DNA from: Streptomyces umbrinus
GTDB taxonomy: Bacteria > Actinomycetota > Actinomycetes > Streptomycetales > Streptomycetaceae
Assembly (NCBI RefSeq): GCF_030817415.1
Contig: NZ_JAUSZI010000002.1
Span: 1,054,001 to 1,118,000 of the forward strand
Length of the DNA stretch: 64,000 bases
Direction of reading: 5' to 3'
Under the pieces are notes generated by a model. The model worked only from the letters and a program-made list of their open reading frames with translations, ran no database searches and was not told where the DNA came from. Both the position numbers and the translations under genes were made by a program. Positions 53,798 to 62,015 of this stretch are shown here, piece by piece (within the stretch, counting starts at the first letter, position 1; every line of letters begins with the position of its first letter).

Positions 53798-55114
53798 ATG
53801 AGTACCGTGGCCGCTCAGCCGGTGCCGAACACCGTCGATCCGAAAACCGCGCGAAAAGTCACCCTCGCCGGGTGCGTGGGCATCTTCGCCGAGCTCTACG
53901 ACAACGGAATCTTCGGCTTCATGGCGGGCACCCTGGCCGTCGTGTTCTTCCCGAACGCGGACAACGCGACCGCCGTCCAGTTCGTCTTCCTCGGCTACGC
54001 CGTCTCGTTCTTCTTCCGCCCGCTCGGCGGGATCATCTGCGGCCACCTCGGCGACCGCATCGGCCGCCAGCGGATGCTCGTCTTCGTCATCATGCTGATC
54101 AGCGTCGCGACCGCGGCGATCGGCATTCTGCCGACGTACGCGAGCATCGGCATCGCGGCCCCCGCCCTGCTGATCCTGCTGCGTGTCGCGCAGGGCTTCT
54201 CGGTCGGCGGCGAGGCCTCCGGCGCGATGAGCTTCCTCGCCGAGCACGCTCCCGAGGGCAAGCGCGGCCTCTACACGAGTTACGCCCAGATCGCCTCGTT
54301 CCTCTCCCTGCTCACCGGCACGCTGATCGCCGCCGCCATGACCAGCGGCCTCGGCCAGGACCGTATGGAGTCGTGGGGCTGGCGCATCCCGTTCCTGCTC
54401 GCCGTGCCGCTCGGCATCACCGGCATCTACATCCGCAAGCGGATCAGCGACACCCCCAACTTCAACCGCCTCAAGGAAGAGGGCGGGCTGTCCAAGAACC
54501 CGCTCAAGGAGGCCTTCTCCTCCCCCGAGCACCGCCGGGCGATGCTGCTCGCCCTGTTCATCCCCCTCATGAACGGCTCCGGCTACTACGTCCTGTTCAG
54601 CTACATGCCGACCTTCATGAACACCGAGCTCAACTTCAGCAAGGTGCAGGGCCTGCTCGTCACCGCGACCAGCCTGGTGGCCATCTCGATCGCCATCCCG
54701 TACATGGGCAGCCTCTCCGACCGCATCGGCCGCAAGAAGGTCCTCGCGGGAGCCGCTGTCGCCATGGCCGTCGCCGGCGTTCCCTGTTACCTGCTCATCG
54801 GCACCGGAAGTGTCCCGCTCGCCATCCTGGGCGCCTGCATCATGGCGGTCATCTTCGCCGGTCACACCGGCGTCATCCACGTCCTGCTCGTCGAGCTCTT
54901 CCCCACCCGGGTGCGCTACTCCGCCTACGGGCTCGGCTACAACGTCTCGGCCGCCCTCTTCGGCGGTACCGCTCCCTTGCTGATGACCTACCTCATCGAC
55001 AAGACGGGCAACGTCAACATGCCCGCCTTCTACGCGGTCGTCACCGCACTCGGCACGCTCATCGCCGTGTCCCGGGTCAAGGACAGGGCACACCTGCCGC
55101 TGCGCGACGCGTAG
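53798..55114 (+). CDS. MHS-type MFS transporter (organic acid/amino acid symporter)
   Basis: 438 residues, about 12 helices. FAELYDNGIFGFMAGTLAVVFFP, FRPLGGIICGHLGDRIGRQRMLVFVIM, RVAQGFSVGGEASGAMSFLAEHAPEGKRGLYTSY and GSLSDRIGRKKVL are MHS-family (ProP, KgtP, citrate) motifs; proton symport is usual. Being in the pxp operon, it very likely imports the substrate, a 5-oxoproline-like or dicarboxylate compound. ATG 53798 with AGGAGAAC upstream. Confidence 0.92.
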   Translation: MSTVAAQPVPNTVDPKTARKVTLAGCVGIFAELYDNGIFGFMAGTLAVVFFPNADNATAVQFVFLGYAVSFFFRPLGGIICGHLGDRIGRQRMLVFVIMLISVATAAIGILPTYASIGIAAPALLILLRVAQGFSVGGEASGAMSFLAEHAPEGKRGLYTSYAQIASFLSLLTGTLIAAAMTSGLGQDRMESWGWRIPFLLAVPLGITGIYIRKRISDTPNFNRLKEEGGLSKNPLKEAFSSPEHRRAMLLALFIPLMNGSGYYVLFSYMPTFMNTELNFSKVQGLLVTATSLVAISIAIPYMGSLSDRIGRKKVLAGAAVAMAVAGVPCYLLIGTGSVPLAILGACIMAVIFAGHTGVIHVLLVELFPTRVRYSAYGLGYNVSAALFGGTAPLLMTYLIDKTGNVNMPAFYAVVTALGTLIAVSRVKDRAHLPLRDA

Positions 55115-55190
55115 CCCGGCCGAACGCCCTCACCCCCCGCCCTCTTTTCACCCCCCACCTCTCTCCAGAGACCTCTAGGAGCGCATCCAC

Positions 55191-55934
55191 ATGCCCTTTT
55201 CCGACTACAACACCGCCCTGGTGACAGGAGCCTCCACCGGAATCGGAGCCGTGGTCGTCGAACGGCTGGCCAAGCAGGGGCTCGAAGTCCACGCCGTCGC
55301 CCGTAACGCCGAGCGGCTCGACGACCTCGCCCGGCGTACGGGCTGCACCCCGCACGCCGTCGACATCACCGACACGGCCGCCCTCACCGAGACGCTGCGG
55401 GGCATCGAGGTCGATGTCCTGGTCAACAACGCCGGGGTCTCCCGCACCGGGAACATCCTCTCCGCCGACGAGTTCGCCGTGGACGAGCAGATCGCGGTCA
55501 ACCTCCAGGCCGTACTGCACCTCGTGCGCCTGATCATGCCCGGGATGGTCGAGCGCGACCTCGGGCACATCGTCAACATCAGCTCGATCGCCGGCGTCTA
55601 CAACTTCGGCGGGAACACCGTCTACCACGCCACCAAGGCGGCCGTGCACACCCTCTCCCGGCAGCTGCGCGTCGACGGCTACGGCCGCCGGATCCGGGTG
55701 ACCGAGATCTGCCCCGGCCGGGTGGAGACGGAGATCTTCGGCCGGCTCCTCGGCGACATGGAGGAGGCCCAGAAGCAGTTCTACGACGGCTACGAGTCGC
55801 TCAAGCCGGAGGACATCGCGGACGCCATCGAGTTCGCCGTCGGCTCGCCGCGCCATGTGAACATCGGCCACATCGAGATCCTGCCGACGTTCCAGGTGCC
55901 AGGTGGCCTCAACTTCGAGAGGCGGACCGACTGA
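55191..55934 (+). CDS. SDR-family dehydrogenase of the pxp operon (YdfG-like)
   Basis: 247 residues: TGASTGIG at 13-20, ARNAERLDDL giving an NADP-type Arg, NNAG near 84, Ser in NISSIAG, Tyr-Lys in YHATKAAV and EICPGRVETEIFGR. The YdfG branch oxidises 3-hydroxy acids such as allothreonine, 3-hydroxyisobutyrate or L-serine, releasing keto acids. Here it probably acts on a hydroxy group of the substrate. Ribosome site AGGAGC upstream of ATG 55191; one base from the aminotransferase start. Confidence 0.9.
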   Translation: MPFSDYNTALVTGASTGIGAVVVERLAKQGLEVHAVARNAERLDDLARRTGCTPHAVDITDTAALTETLRGIEVDVLVNNAGVSRTGNILSADEFAVDEQIAVNLQAVLHLVRLIMPGMVERDLGHIVNISSIAGVYNFGGNTVYHATKAAVHTLSRQLRVDGYGRRIRVTEICPGRVETEIFGRLLGDMEEAQKQFYDGYESLKPEDIADAIEFAVGSPRHVNIGHIEILPTFQVPGGLNFERRTD

Positions 55935-55935
55935 C

Positions 55936-57168
55936 ATGGCGACCTCCACAACCGCCTTGACCGCCCTGCGTGTTCAGCGGATCAAGCCCTCGCCGAGCAC
56001 CGCGGCGGCCCAGCGCGTCCGCGAGCTGAAGGCACAGGGACTCGCCATCCTGGACCTGACGGTCGGCGAGCCCGACTTCGACACCCCCGAGCATGTGAAG
56101 GCCGCCGCGGTCGAGGCGATCCGGCGGGGCGACACGAAGTACACCCCGGTCAACGGCACGCCCCAACTGCGGGCCGCCATCGCCCAGAAGCTGGAGCAGC
56201 GGCACGGGCTGCGCTACTCCGCCGACCGGATCGCCGTCGGCGGAGGGGCGAAGCAGGTCATCTTCCTCGCGCTGATGGCCACGCTGGACACGGGCGACGA
56301 GGTGATCGTCCCCGCTCCGTACTGGGTGTCGTATCCGGACATGGTCCTTGCCAACGACGGCACACCGGTCGTCGTGCCCTGCCCTGAGTCGGAGGGCTTC
56401 AAGCTGACTCCGCGGCGGCTGGAGTCGGCGATCACCGACCGGACACGCTGGGTGATCCTCAACGCCCCGGGCAACCCCACGGGAGCCGCGTACACGGCGG
56501 ACGAACTCCGCGCGCTGGCCGACGTGTTGCTGGCCCACCCGCACGTCCAGGTGCTGACCGACGAGATCTACGACGAGATCTGGTTCGAGCCGGGTCAGGT
56601 CCCCAGCCTCGCCGCCGTCGAACCACGCCTGACCGACCGGGTGTTCCTCACCAACGGCGTCTCCAAGGCCTACGCGATGACCGGTTGGCGGATCGGCTAC
56701 GGCGTCGGTTCCGCCTCGCTGGTGGCGGCCGTCAACACCCTGCAGTCGCAGATCTCGTCCTGCCCGTCGTCGATCAGCCAGGCCGCCGCGACCGCCGCCC
56801 TCACCGGCGACCAGGACTTCGTACGCGACTGTGTGGCCGTCTACCGCGGCCGCCGCGACGTGACGGTGAAGCTGGTCGACGACATCCCCGATCTGTCCTG
56901 CACGCCACCGAGCGGCGGCTTCTACGCCTTCGTGAACTGCACGGCCGTACTGGGGAAGCGGACTCCCGCGGGTGAAGTGATCGGCTCGGACGAGGACTTC
57001 GCCCGCCATCTGCTGGAGTCGCAGCAGGTGGCGGTCATCCACGGTGCCGCGTACGGATCACCCGGCTACTTCCGGATCTCCTTCGCGACCTCCACCGACG
57101 TCCTCACCGAGGCCTGCGAGCGGATCGGCCGCGCCTGCGCGGACCTGTCCCCTGCCGACCCCTCCTGA
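55936..57168 (+). CDS. Class I aminotransferase (aspartate-aminotransferase family)
   Basis: 410 residues. PLP Lys in GVSKAYAMTGWRIGYGVGS, Asn-Pro-Thr-Gly in APGNPTGAAY, Asp-Tyr pair in LTDEIYDEIWF and a C-terminal Arg in GYFRISFATS for the alpha-carboxylate. IRRGDTKYTPVNGTPQLRAAIA is typical of subgroup I-gamma (Asp/prephenate type). In this operon it would turn a glutamate analogue from PxpABC into its 2-oxo acid. One base after the SDR stop; followed by the aldolase 38 bases later. Confidence 0.92.
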   Translation: MATSTTALTALRVQRIKPSPSTAAAQRVRELKAQGLAILDLTVGEPDFDTPEHVKAAAVEAIRRGDTKYTPVNGTPQLRAAIAQKLEQRHGLRYSADRIAVGGGAKQVIFLALMATLDTGDEVIVPAPYWVSYPDMVLANDGTPVVVPCPESEGFKLTPRRLESAITDRTRWVILNAPGNPTGAAYTADELRALADVLLAHPHVQVLTDEIYDEIWFEPGQVPSLAAVEPRLTDRVFLTNGVSKAYAMTGWRIGYGVGSASLVAAVNTLQSQISSCPSSISQAAATAALTGDQDFVRDCVAVYRGRRDVTVKLVDDIPDLSCTPPSGGFYAFVNCTAVLGKRTPAGEVIGSDEDFARHLLESQQVAVIHGAAYGSPGYFRISFATSTDVLTEACERIGRACADLSPADPS

Positions 57169-57206
57169 AGACCTGCCCGCCCCTCCTGAAAACCCGAAGG
57201 AGCGTC

Positions 57207-57881
57207 ATGATCCGCGTCAACACGAAGTTCGACCGGCCCGACCCGGACCTGGTCGAGCAGCTGAGCAAGTACTCAGCCGCCACGATCCACGAGGCACAGG
57301 ACCGCCTGGGTGCCCTGGACTCGACCATCAAGCCGGTCGACCCCGCGATGTCGCTGTGCGGCCCCGCGTTCACCGTGCGCTGCGCTCCCCGCGACAACGT
57401 CATGCTGCAGGTCGCCATCGCCCACGCCCGGCCCGGTGACGTCATCGTGGTCTCGGCCGGCGAGTACGCCGAGGCGGGCTCCTTCGGCGACGTACTGGCC
57501 AACGCGTGTGTCGCCAAGGGTCTGGGCGGCCTCGTCACCGACACCGGTGTCCGGGACACGCGGGAACTCCGCGAACTCGGCTTCCCCGTCTTCTCGTACA
57601 GCGTCTGTATGAAGGGCACAGTCAAGGAGACCGTGGGGCCGATGGCCGAGCCGGTGCTGATCGGCGGCGAGATCGTCCGTCCCGGCGACGTCGTGCGCGC
57701 CGACGCCGACGGCGTGGTGATCGTACGGCGCGACGACGTGGCGGACGTCGTGCGCAAGTCCCAGGAACGGGTCGAGGCCGAGGACGCCTACATCGCGGCC
57801 TACCGCTCCGGCAAGAGCGTCATCGAGGTCAGCAACCTCGCCGCCGTACTCGAAGCGAAGGGGCTCGTCATCGACGCGTAG
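57207..57881 (+). CDS. HMG/CHA-type class II pyruvate aldolase (RraA-like fold)
   Basis: 224 residues; GAAGGAG precedes ATG 57207. The active-site pattern is complete: GEYAEAGSFGDVLANACVAKGLGGLVTDTGVRDTREL, that is G-E/D-x-x-x-x-G-x-x-G-D, then the R-D that bind pyruvate and metal. Relatives split 4-hydroxy-4-methyl-2-oxoglutarate or 4-carboxy-4-hydroxy-2-oxoadipate to pyruvate and also decarboxylate oxaloacetate. Last gene of the pxp operon. Regulator-of-RNase-E function is unlikely given the catalytic motif and context. A 16-base palindrome CCGTGCCCGGGCACGG at 57954-57969 may end the operon. Confidence 0.9.
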   Translation: MIRVNTKFDRPDPDLVEQLSKYSAATIHEAQDRLGALDSTIKPVDPAMSLCGPAFTVRCAPRDNVMLQVAIAHARPGDVIVVSAGEYAEAGSFGDVLANACVAKGLGGLVTDTGVRDTRELRELGFPVFSYSVCMKGTVKETVGPMAEPVLIGGEIVRPGDVVRADADGVVIVRRDDVADVVRKSQERVEAEDAYIAAYRSGKSVIEVSNLAAVLEAKGLVIDA

Positions 57882-58102
57882 CCGCCTGCCGGTCGACCGC
57901 TCACGCCTCGCGAGTCGGACGTCGACGCCGAGACCGGCTGTCCGGCTCCACCGCCGTGCCCGGGCACGGTCCGTGAGGTTCGCCGGAGGAGTAGGCTGGG
58001 GTTACCGAGAGTATTTCGCGCACCGGCCTCCATGCTCGTGTCGTTTTCGGCGATTGACTACGCCGGGGCCGGTTTCGACCGCTCCGGAGCAGGGTTCGCA
58101 TC

Positions 58103-58720
58103 ATGACTGCGACCGTTTCGTACGCGCCGACACTCGAAGACCGGCCTTCTCCTCCGTCCCTGCGGATGTCGCTGGCTCCCAGCGGTTCCGCACCGGCTCT
58201 GCTGGACGGCGCCTGGTGGCCCCGCTCCCGCGATCTCGGGGCGGAACTTCCCGCACTGACCGCCGTGCTCGATTCGCTGTGGGGGCGGATCACCAGGGTC
58301 ACGGTGAATCCCGCACACTGGCCGACCGTCCCACGCAAAGTGCCCGTCGCGGGGCATGTCGTGAAGGTGGGCTCGTTCATGGCCCAGCAGGACCCGCACC
58401 AGATGTTGCTGCTCTCCTATCGCGTGGGCCGCTGGGACCTGCTGGTGATCCCTCCGCAGACGAATCCCCACTCTGCCGCCTGGCTGCTGGCCGCCGCGAG
58501 CGATCCACTGCGCACGTCGACCGCGAGCGAGCTGATGGCAGAGGCGGCGCGCCTGGGCACAGTGACGGAGACCGACCGGACCGTCGAGGCGGTCTGGGAC
58601 TCCGAAGGAGGCCATGAGGCCGGTGGCCCCGCGGGTCCGCGGATCCCGGCGGTGACTGCTCCGGGACTCGGCACACCGGCGGTCGCTCTTGCGACGCCGC
58701 ATCCGGCGAAAGAGGTGTGA
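58103..58720 (+). CDS. DUF5994-family protein, longer paralogue
   Basis: 205 residues, ATG 58103. The core motif LLDGAWWPRSRDLGAELPALTAVLDSLWGRITRVTVNPAHWP, later WDLLVIPPQTNPHSAAWLLAAASD, recurs in the paralogue at 59002. The family is actinomycete-specific and of unknown function. The C-terminal 40 residues are low complexity. Start of a probable operon: the stop overlaps the first codon area of the small membrane-protein gene. Its neighbours are GAF-ANTAR and sigma-factor genes. Confidence 0.82.
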   Translation: MTATVSYAPTLEDRPSPPSLRMSLAPSGSAPALLDGAWWPRSRDLGAELPALTAVLDSLWGRITRVTVNPAHWPTVPRKVPVAGHVVKVGSFMAQQDPHQMLLLSYRVGRWDLLVIPPQTNPHSAAWLLAAASDPLRTSTASELMAEAARLGTVTETDRTVEAVWDSEGGHEAGGPAGPRIPAVTAPGLGTPAVALATPHPAKEV

Positions 58721-58725
58721 GGGCC

Positions 58726-58995
58726 ATGGAGACCTTCGTGACCGTAGTGGTGATCCTGGCGATGGTGGCTCTGGGCGCGTTCCTGATCCACCGGCTCAAC
58801 AACCAGCACGACGAGCGCATCGCGGCCTTCCGTTTCAGCCGCTCCCTGCCGGCTGCCCGGGGACCCGCGCCATCGGCCCCGCCGCAGGTTCCCGGTCGCG
58901 CCGCAACGAGCGGTACCGGTGATCGCCGAGCCCAGGGCGACGGCGGCCGTGGGCGACTCCGGTCCTGGGCCTGGGCCCGCACCCAAGGGAAGTGA
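58726..58995 (+). CDS. Small single-pass membrane protein, 89 aa
   Basis: METFVTVVVILAMVALGAFLIHRLNNQHDERIAAF: one N-terminal membrane helix followed by a basic, Pro/Gly-rich cytoplasmic tail. AGAGG before ATG 58726 (GTG 58717 also in frame). Lies between the two DUF5994 genes with only 5-6 bases on either side, so it is surely co-transcribed. Could anchor or recruit DUF5994 proteins; that is inference. Confidence 0.65.
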   Translation: METFVTVVVILAMVALGAFLIHRLNNQHDERIAAFRFSRSLPAARGPAPSAPPQVPGRAATSGTGDRRAQGDGGRGRLRSWAWARTQGK

Positions 58996-59001
58996 GTCAT
59001 C

Positions 59002-59490
59002 ATGCTCCCCGTACAGCTCCTGGCGGACACCAGCAGTGAGCCGGTGCTTCCCGGCACCGCGGTGCTGCGGTTGGAGACGACCTCCAAGCGCACGGGGACG
59101 TTCGACGGCGCGTGGTGGCCAAGGTCCCGCGACATCGGGAGCCAACTGTCCGGCCTGGTCATCGCACTGACGGCCCGGCTCGGCAACATCTCCCGAGTCG
59201 GCCTCGACACGAACGACTGGGACGAGACCCCGGGCCACCTGGTCGTCGCGGGGCATACGGTCCGTATCGACTGGTCCGCCGTCGGGGACAGGACGATGAT
59301 CGTCAGCCGGGGCTCCCAGGACCATTTCCTGTTCCTGGTGATACCTCCGCAGGCTGCCCCCGCACCTGCCCACGCCGCGATGGCCATGGCCGTACGGGAC
59401 GACAACGCCGTCTCGGCCGAGCATGTTCTCGCCGCCGCCGGTGTCATCCCGGCCGACCGGACCGTCGTACCTTCCCGTTCTCCCGGCTGA
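59002..59490 (+). CDS. DUF5994-family protein, short paralogue
   Basis: 162 residues. Shares FDGAWWPRSRDIGSQLSGLVIALTARLGNISRVGLDTNDWD, VAGHTVRIDW and LFLVIPPQAAP with the protein at 58103, so a tandem duplication interrupted by the membrane-protein gene. AAGGGAAG precedes ATG 59002. No catalytic motif seen; function unknown. Confidence 0.82.
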   Translation: MLPVQLLADTSSEPVLPGTAVLRLETTSKRTGTFDGAWWPRSRDIGSQLSGLVIALTARLGNISRVGLDTNDWDETPGHLVVAGHTVRIDWSAVGDRTMIVSRGSQDHFLFLVIPPQAAPAPAHAAMAMAVRDDNAVSAEHVLAAAGVIPADRTVVPSRSPG

Positions 59491-59650
59491 CGGCTTCGGC
59501 AGGAGCCTCAGCGCTCAGCCAGTCGCACCATCCGCAGCCCAGGACCCCGGCCGCCGCACCACGGACAGCAGGCCGGGGTCTTCCCGTGCCGTGTGTCTCC
59601 CGGACCGCTCGGGTCCGGAAGACAGCATCGACGTGAGGAGTGTGAGAACC

Positions 59651-59728
59651 ATGGGCGTTCTGACCACTGTGCAGAAACTGCGCCTGCCGCAGACCTTCGA
59701 ATCCGACTCGTCCCATGCCCTCAGCTGA
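59651..59728 (+). CDS. 25-aa ORF overlapping the GNAT gene start
   Basis: MGVLTTVQKLRLPQTFESDS then SHALS. GAGGAG at 59635-59640 and ATG 59651 are well placed. Its last 14 bases overlap the GNAT start (ATG 59715) in another frame. May be a translational-coupling leader or a real microprotein; no likeness recognised. Confidence 0.4.
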   Translation: MGVLTTVQKLRLPQTFESDSSHALS

Positions 59729-60416
59729 TCCCCGCGCGGCCCCGGGCAGCGGCCGGGTGGGCGCGAACCTCCGAGGCGGCGAGTGGTCCGCCACGAACGC
59801 GGTGCGGTTACGCAGGGCGAATCGCAGGCTGGCGCAGAGCCTGGGCGGGGAACTGGCGGATCTGTACGTGGCCTCCCGCGAGACGTCACCCCGTGATCCG
59901 TACCGCCGGGCCGGCCGAACCGACCGGACCGACCGTCAGAGTTTCCTGAACCGTCTCGCCTCCGACATCCGTCGGCCGGGGTTCGCCATGGTGATCGCGG
60001 AGACGGACGGCCTGGTGGGATGCGCCTTCGGATTCCCGGTGCGCGGCGACGGCTTCTGGTGGCCGGGGTTCGACGGAGCTCTGCCGCGCAGCATCGAGCA
60101 ACTGGCCAAGTCCGGCGGCGTATTCGCGATCATCGACACCCTGGTCCGCCCGCATCCGCAGGACCAGGACGTGGCCCGCCGGTTGCAGGAGCGGCTGCTG
60201 ACCGATCACCGGGCGTCGCTCGGCGCCACCTTGGTGGACCGGGCCGATCACCTCACGCTCACCGCACTCCACTCCTGGGGGTGGCTGGACGCGGGAGTGG
60301 TCTGGAAGTCCACCAGCGCCACGGTGCACCGGGTCCTGGTCCTTCCCCTCGGCGAACGCACCGCGGCGAAACTGGAAGGCCTTGCCGACGATGCCTGGAC
60401 GCGGTGGCCGGGGTGA
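59715..60416 (+). CDS. GNAT-fold-like protein, paralogue of 63115 gene
   Basis: 233 residues. LADLYVASRETSP, RPGFAMVIAETDGLVGCAFGFPV, FAIIDTLVRPHPQDQDVARRLQERLLTDH and RVLVLPLGERT form an acetyltransferase-like core (motif A region VRPHPQDQDVARRLQ, in which the usual R/Q-x-x-G-x-G/A is altered). The gene at 63115 encodes a close paralogue. ATG 59715 lies inside the 25-aa ORF; GTG 59757 is possible. Stop overlaps the next start (GTGA). Substrate unknown. Confidence 0.8.
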   Translation: MPSADPRAAPGSGRVGANLRGGEWSATNAVRLRRANRRLAQSLGGELADLYVASRETSPRDPYRRAGRTDRTDRQSFLNRLASDIRRPGFAMVIAETDGLVGCAFGFPVRGDGFWWPGFDGALPRSIEQLAKSGGVFAIIDTLVRPHPQDQDVARRLQERLLTDHRASLGATLVDRADHLTLTALHSWGWLDAGVVWKSTSATVHRVLVLPLGERTAAKLEGLADDAWTRWPG

Positions 60417-61174
60417 GGCCCGACAGCCGGTCCGCCCGGATCCAGGTGCTGGTCGCCGAGCAGGCGGCCCGGCGCGGCGCCCGGGCCGGTGTGGTGGACG
60501 TGTGCGCCGCGGCCGTGGCAGCGCTGCCGATCGGCGGGGCCGGGCTGTCGGCGATGTCCCGGACCGCGGCGAGCCATCCGCTGTGCAGCACGGACGACAT
60601 CAGCGCACAGCTGGAGGAGCTCCAGCTCACGCTGGGCGAGGGACCGTGCGTGGACGCCTTCGTACGGGGTTCCGCCGTCTTGACGCCCGATCTGCTCACC
60701 GGTGAACTGCAGGAGCACTGGGCCGTGTTCGCCGATGCGGCTCTGGAAGCCGGAGCGCGCGCGGTCTTCGCGCTCCCCCTGCAGATGGGAGCGATCATCC
60801 CGGGAGTTCTGGACCTGTACGCCGACGTGCCGACCGTGCTCGACGCCGAGTTACTGGCCGACGCGCTGGCGTTCGCCGATCTCGCGACACTGCTCCTGCT
60901 CGACACGCAGATCGTCGAGGCGGGCGCACCGGTCGACGGAGCACTGGAAGTCCGGGGCATCGAGGACCTGGGCGCCTACCGGGCGGAGATCGACCAGGCC
61001 AGCGGCATCCTCACCGTCCAACTCGGCGTCGGCATCGAGGAAGCATTCGTCCGGCTCCGCGCCCACGCTTATGTGCAAGGGCTCCGGCTCGCCGACGTGG
61101 CCGCCGATGTGGTGGCCCACCGGCTCCGCTTCTCCCCCGACGCGGAACCCGACCGGACCGACGAGGAAACCTGA
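60413..61174 (+). CDS. GAF-ANTAR protein (RNA-binding antiterminator type)
   Basis: 253 residues from GTG 60413, overlapping the previous stop. A GAF sensor (about 20-165: GGAGLSAMSRTAASHPLCSTDD, LTLGEGPCVDAF, LPLQMGAIIPGVLDLYAD) is followed by an ANTAR helix domain (about 178-240: EIDQASGILTVQLGVGIEEAFVRLRAHAYVQGLRLADVAADVV). ANTAR domains bind RNA hairpins and prevent termination. The sensor may bind a small ligand or redox signal. Target transcript unknown. Confidence 0.85.
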   Translation: MRPDSRSARIQVLVAEQAARRGARAGVVDVCAAAVAALPIGGAGLSAMSRTAASHPLCSTDDISAQLEELQLTLGEGPCVDAFVRGSAVLTPDLLTGELQEHWAVFADAALEAGARAVFALPLQMGAIIPGVLDLYADVPTVLDAELLADALAFADLATLLLLDTQIVEAGAPVDGALEVRGIEDLGAYRAEIDQASGILTVQLGVGIEEAFVRLRAHAYVQGLRLADVAADVVAHRLRFSPDAEPDRTDEET

Positions 61175-61252
61175 CGCATCGGTGCCGACCGACGAACGTG
61201 CCGCACTTCCCGCCCCCTCCCGGCGGGACTAGTCTCAATCAAGGGTGCCACG

Positions 61253-61969
61253 ATGAATCAGCAGCTCCTGGCCAAGACCTTCGTCGAGCTCGCCGACAAC
61301 CTGGTCGCCGACTTCGACCTCATCGACTTCCTGCGCCTGCTCACCGACCGCTGCGTCGGCATGCTCGGCGCGGGCGCCGCCGGGGTGCTGCTCGCCGACC
61401 GGGACGGCAAACTGCGCGTGATGGCCGCCTCCGACGAACAGGTTCGCCTGTTGGAACTCTTCCAGCTCCAGAACGACGAGGGACCCTGCCTGGAGTGCTT
61501 CCGCACCGGGCAACCGGTGATCATCCCCGACCTGACGCGGGAGGTCGACCGCTGGCCGCGCTTCGTCACGGCGGCCCACCGCAGCGGATTCGGCGCCGTC
61601 CAGGCCCTGCCCATGCGTCTGCGGGACGAGGTCGTCGGCGCGCTGAACCTGTTCCGCGCCACCCCCGGTCCCTTCGACCCCGCCGCCACCCTCATCGCCC
61701 AGGCCCTGGCCGACGTCGCCACCATCAGCCTCCTGCAGCAGCGCACCACCCACCGCAGCACCGTCCTCAACGAACAACTCCAGACGGCGTTGAACAGCCG
61801 GGTGCTGATCGAGCAGGCCAAGGGGAAACTCGCCGAACGCCAGAACATCGACATGGAGCAGGCCTTCACCGCACTGCGCGGCTACGCCCGCTCCCACAAC
61901 CGGCGCCTGGTCGATGTGGCGCGCGCGTTCATCAACGGCTCCGAACCCCACGTCGGTCTGGGCGCCTGA
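61253..61969 (+). CDS. GAF-ANTAR protein, second copy
   Basis: 238 residues, ATG 61253. GAF part: FLRLLTDRCVGMLGAGAAGVLLADRDGKLRVMAASDEQVRLLELFQLQNDEGPCLECFRTGQPVIIPDL. ANTAR part at the end: ALNSRVLIEQAKGKLAERQNIDMEQAFTALRGYARSHNRRLVDVARAFING, with the conserved A-K-G and R-x-x-A. It follows the first GAF-ANTAR gene after 78 bases and converges with the sigma-factor gene. Both are likely signal-dependent RNA-level regulators. Confidence 0.92.
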   Translation: MNQQLLAKTFVELADNLVADFDLIDFLRLLTDRCVGMLGAGAAGVLLADRDGKLRVMAASDEQVRLLELFQLQNDEGPCLECFRTGQPVIIPDLTREVDRWPRFVTAAHRSGFGAVQALPMRLRDEVVGALNLFRATPGPFDPAATLIAQALADVATISLLQQRTTHRSTVLNEQLQTALNSRVLIEQAKGKLAERQNIDMEQAFTALRGYARSHNRRLVDVARAFINGSEPHVGLGA

Positions 61970-62015
61970 CCGTCCGGGCCCGCACCCCGGCGTCGCCCGT
62001 GCACCCGAAACGTCG

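Noticed and set aside
53738..55093. 451-codon minus-strand frame opposite the MHS transporter
   Set aside because: Asp/Glu/Gly/Arg-rich shadow without any motif; the transporter frame is unambiguous.
57207..57881. Naming the last pxp-operon gene rraA (RNase E inhibitor)
   Set aside because: The full aldolase active-site pattern and catabolic context favour an HMG/CHA-type aldolase.
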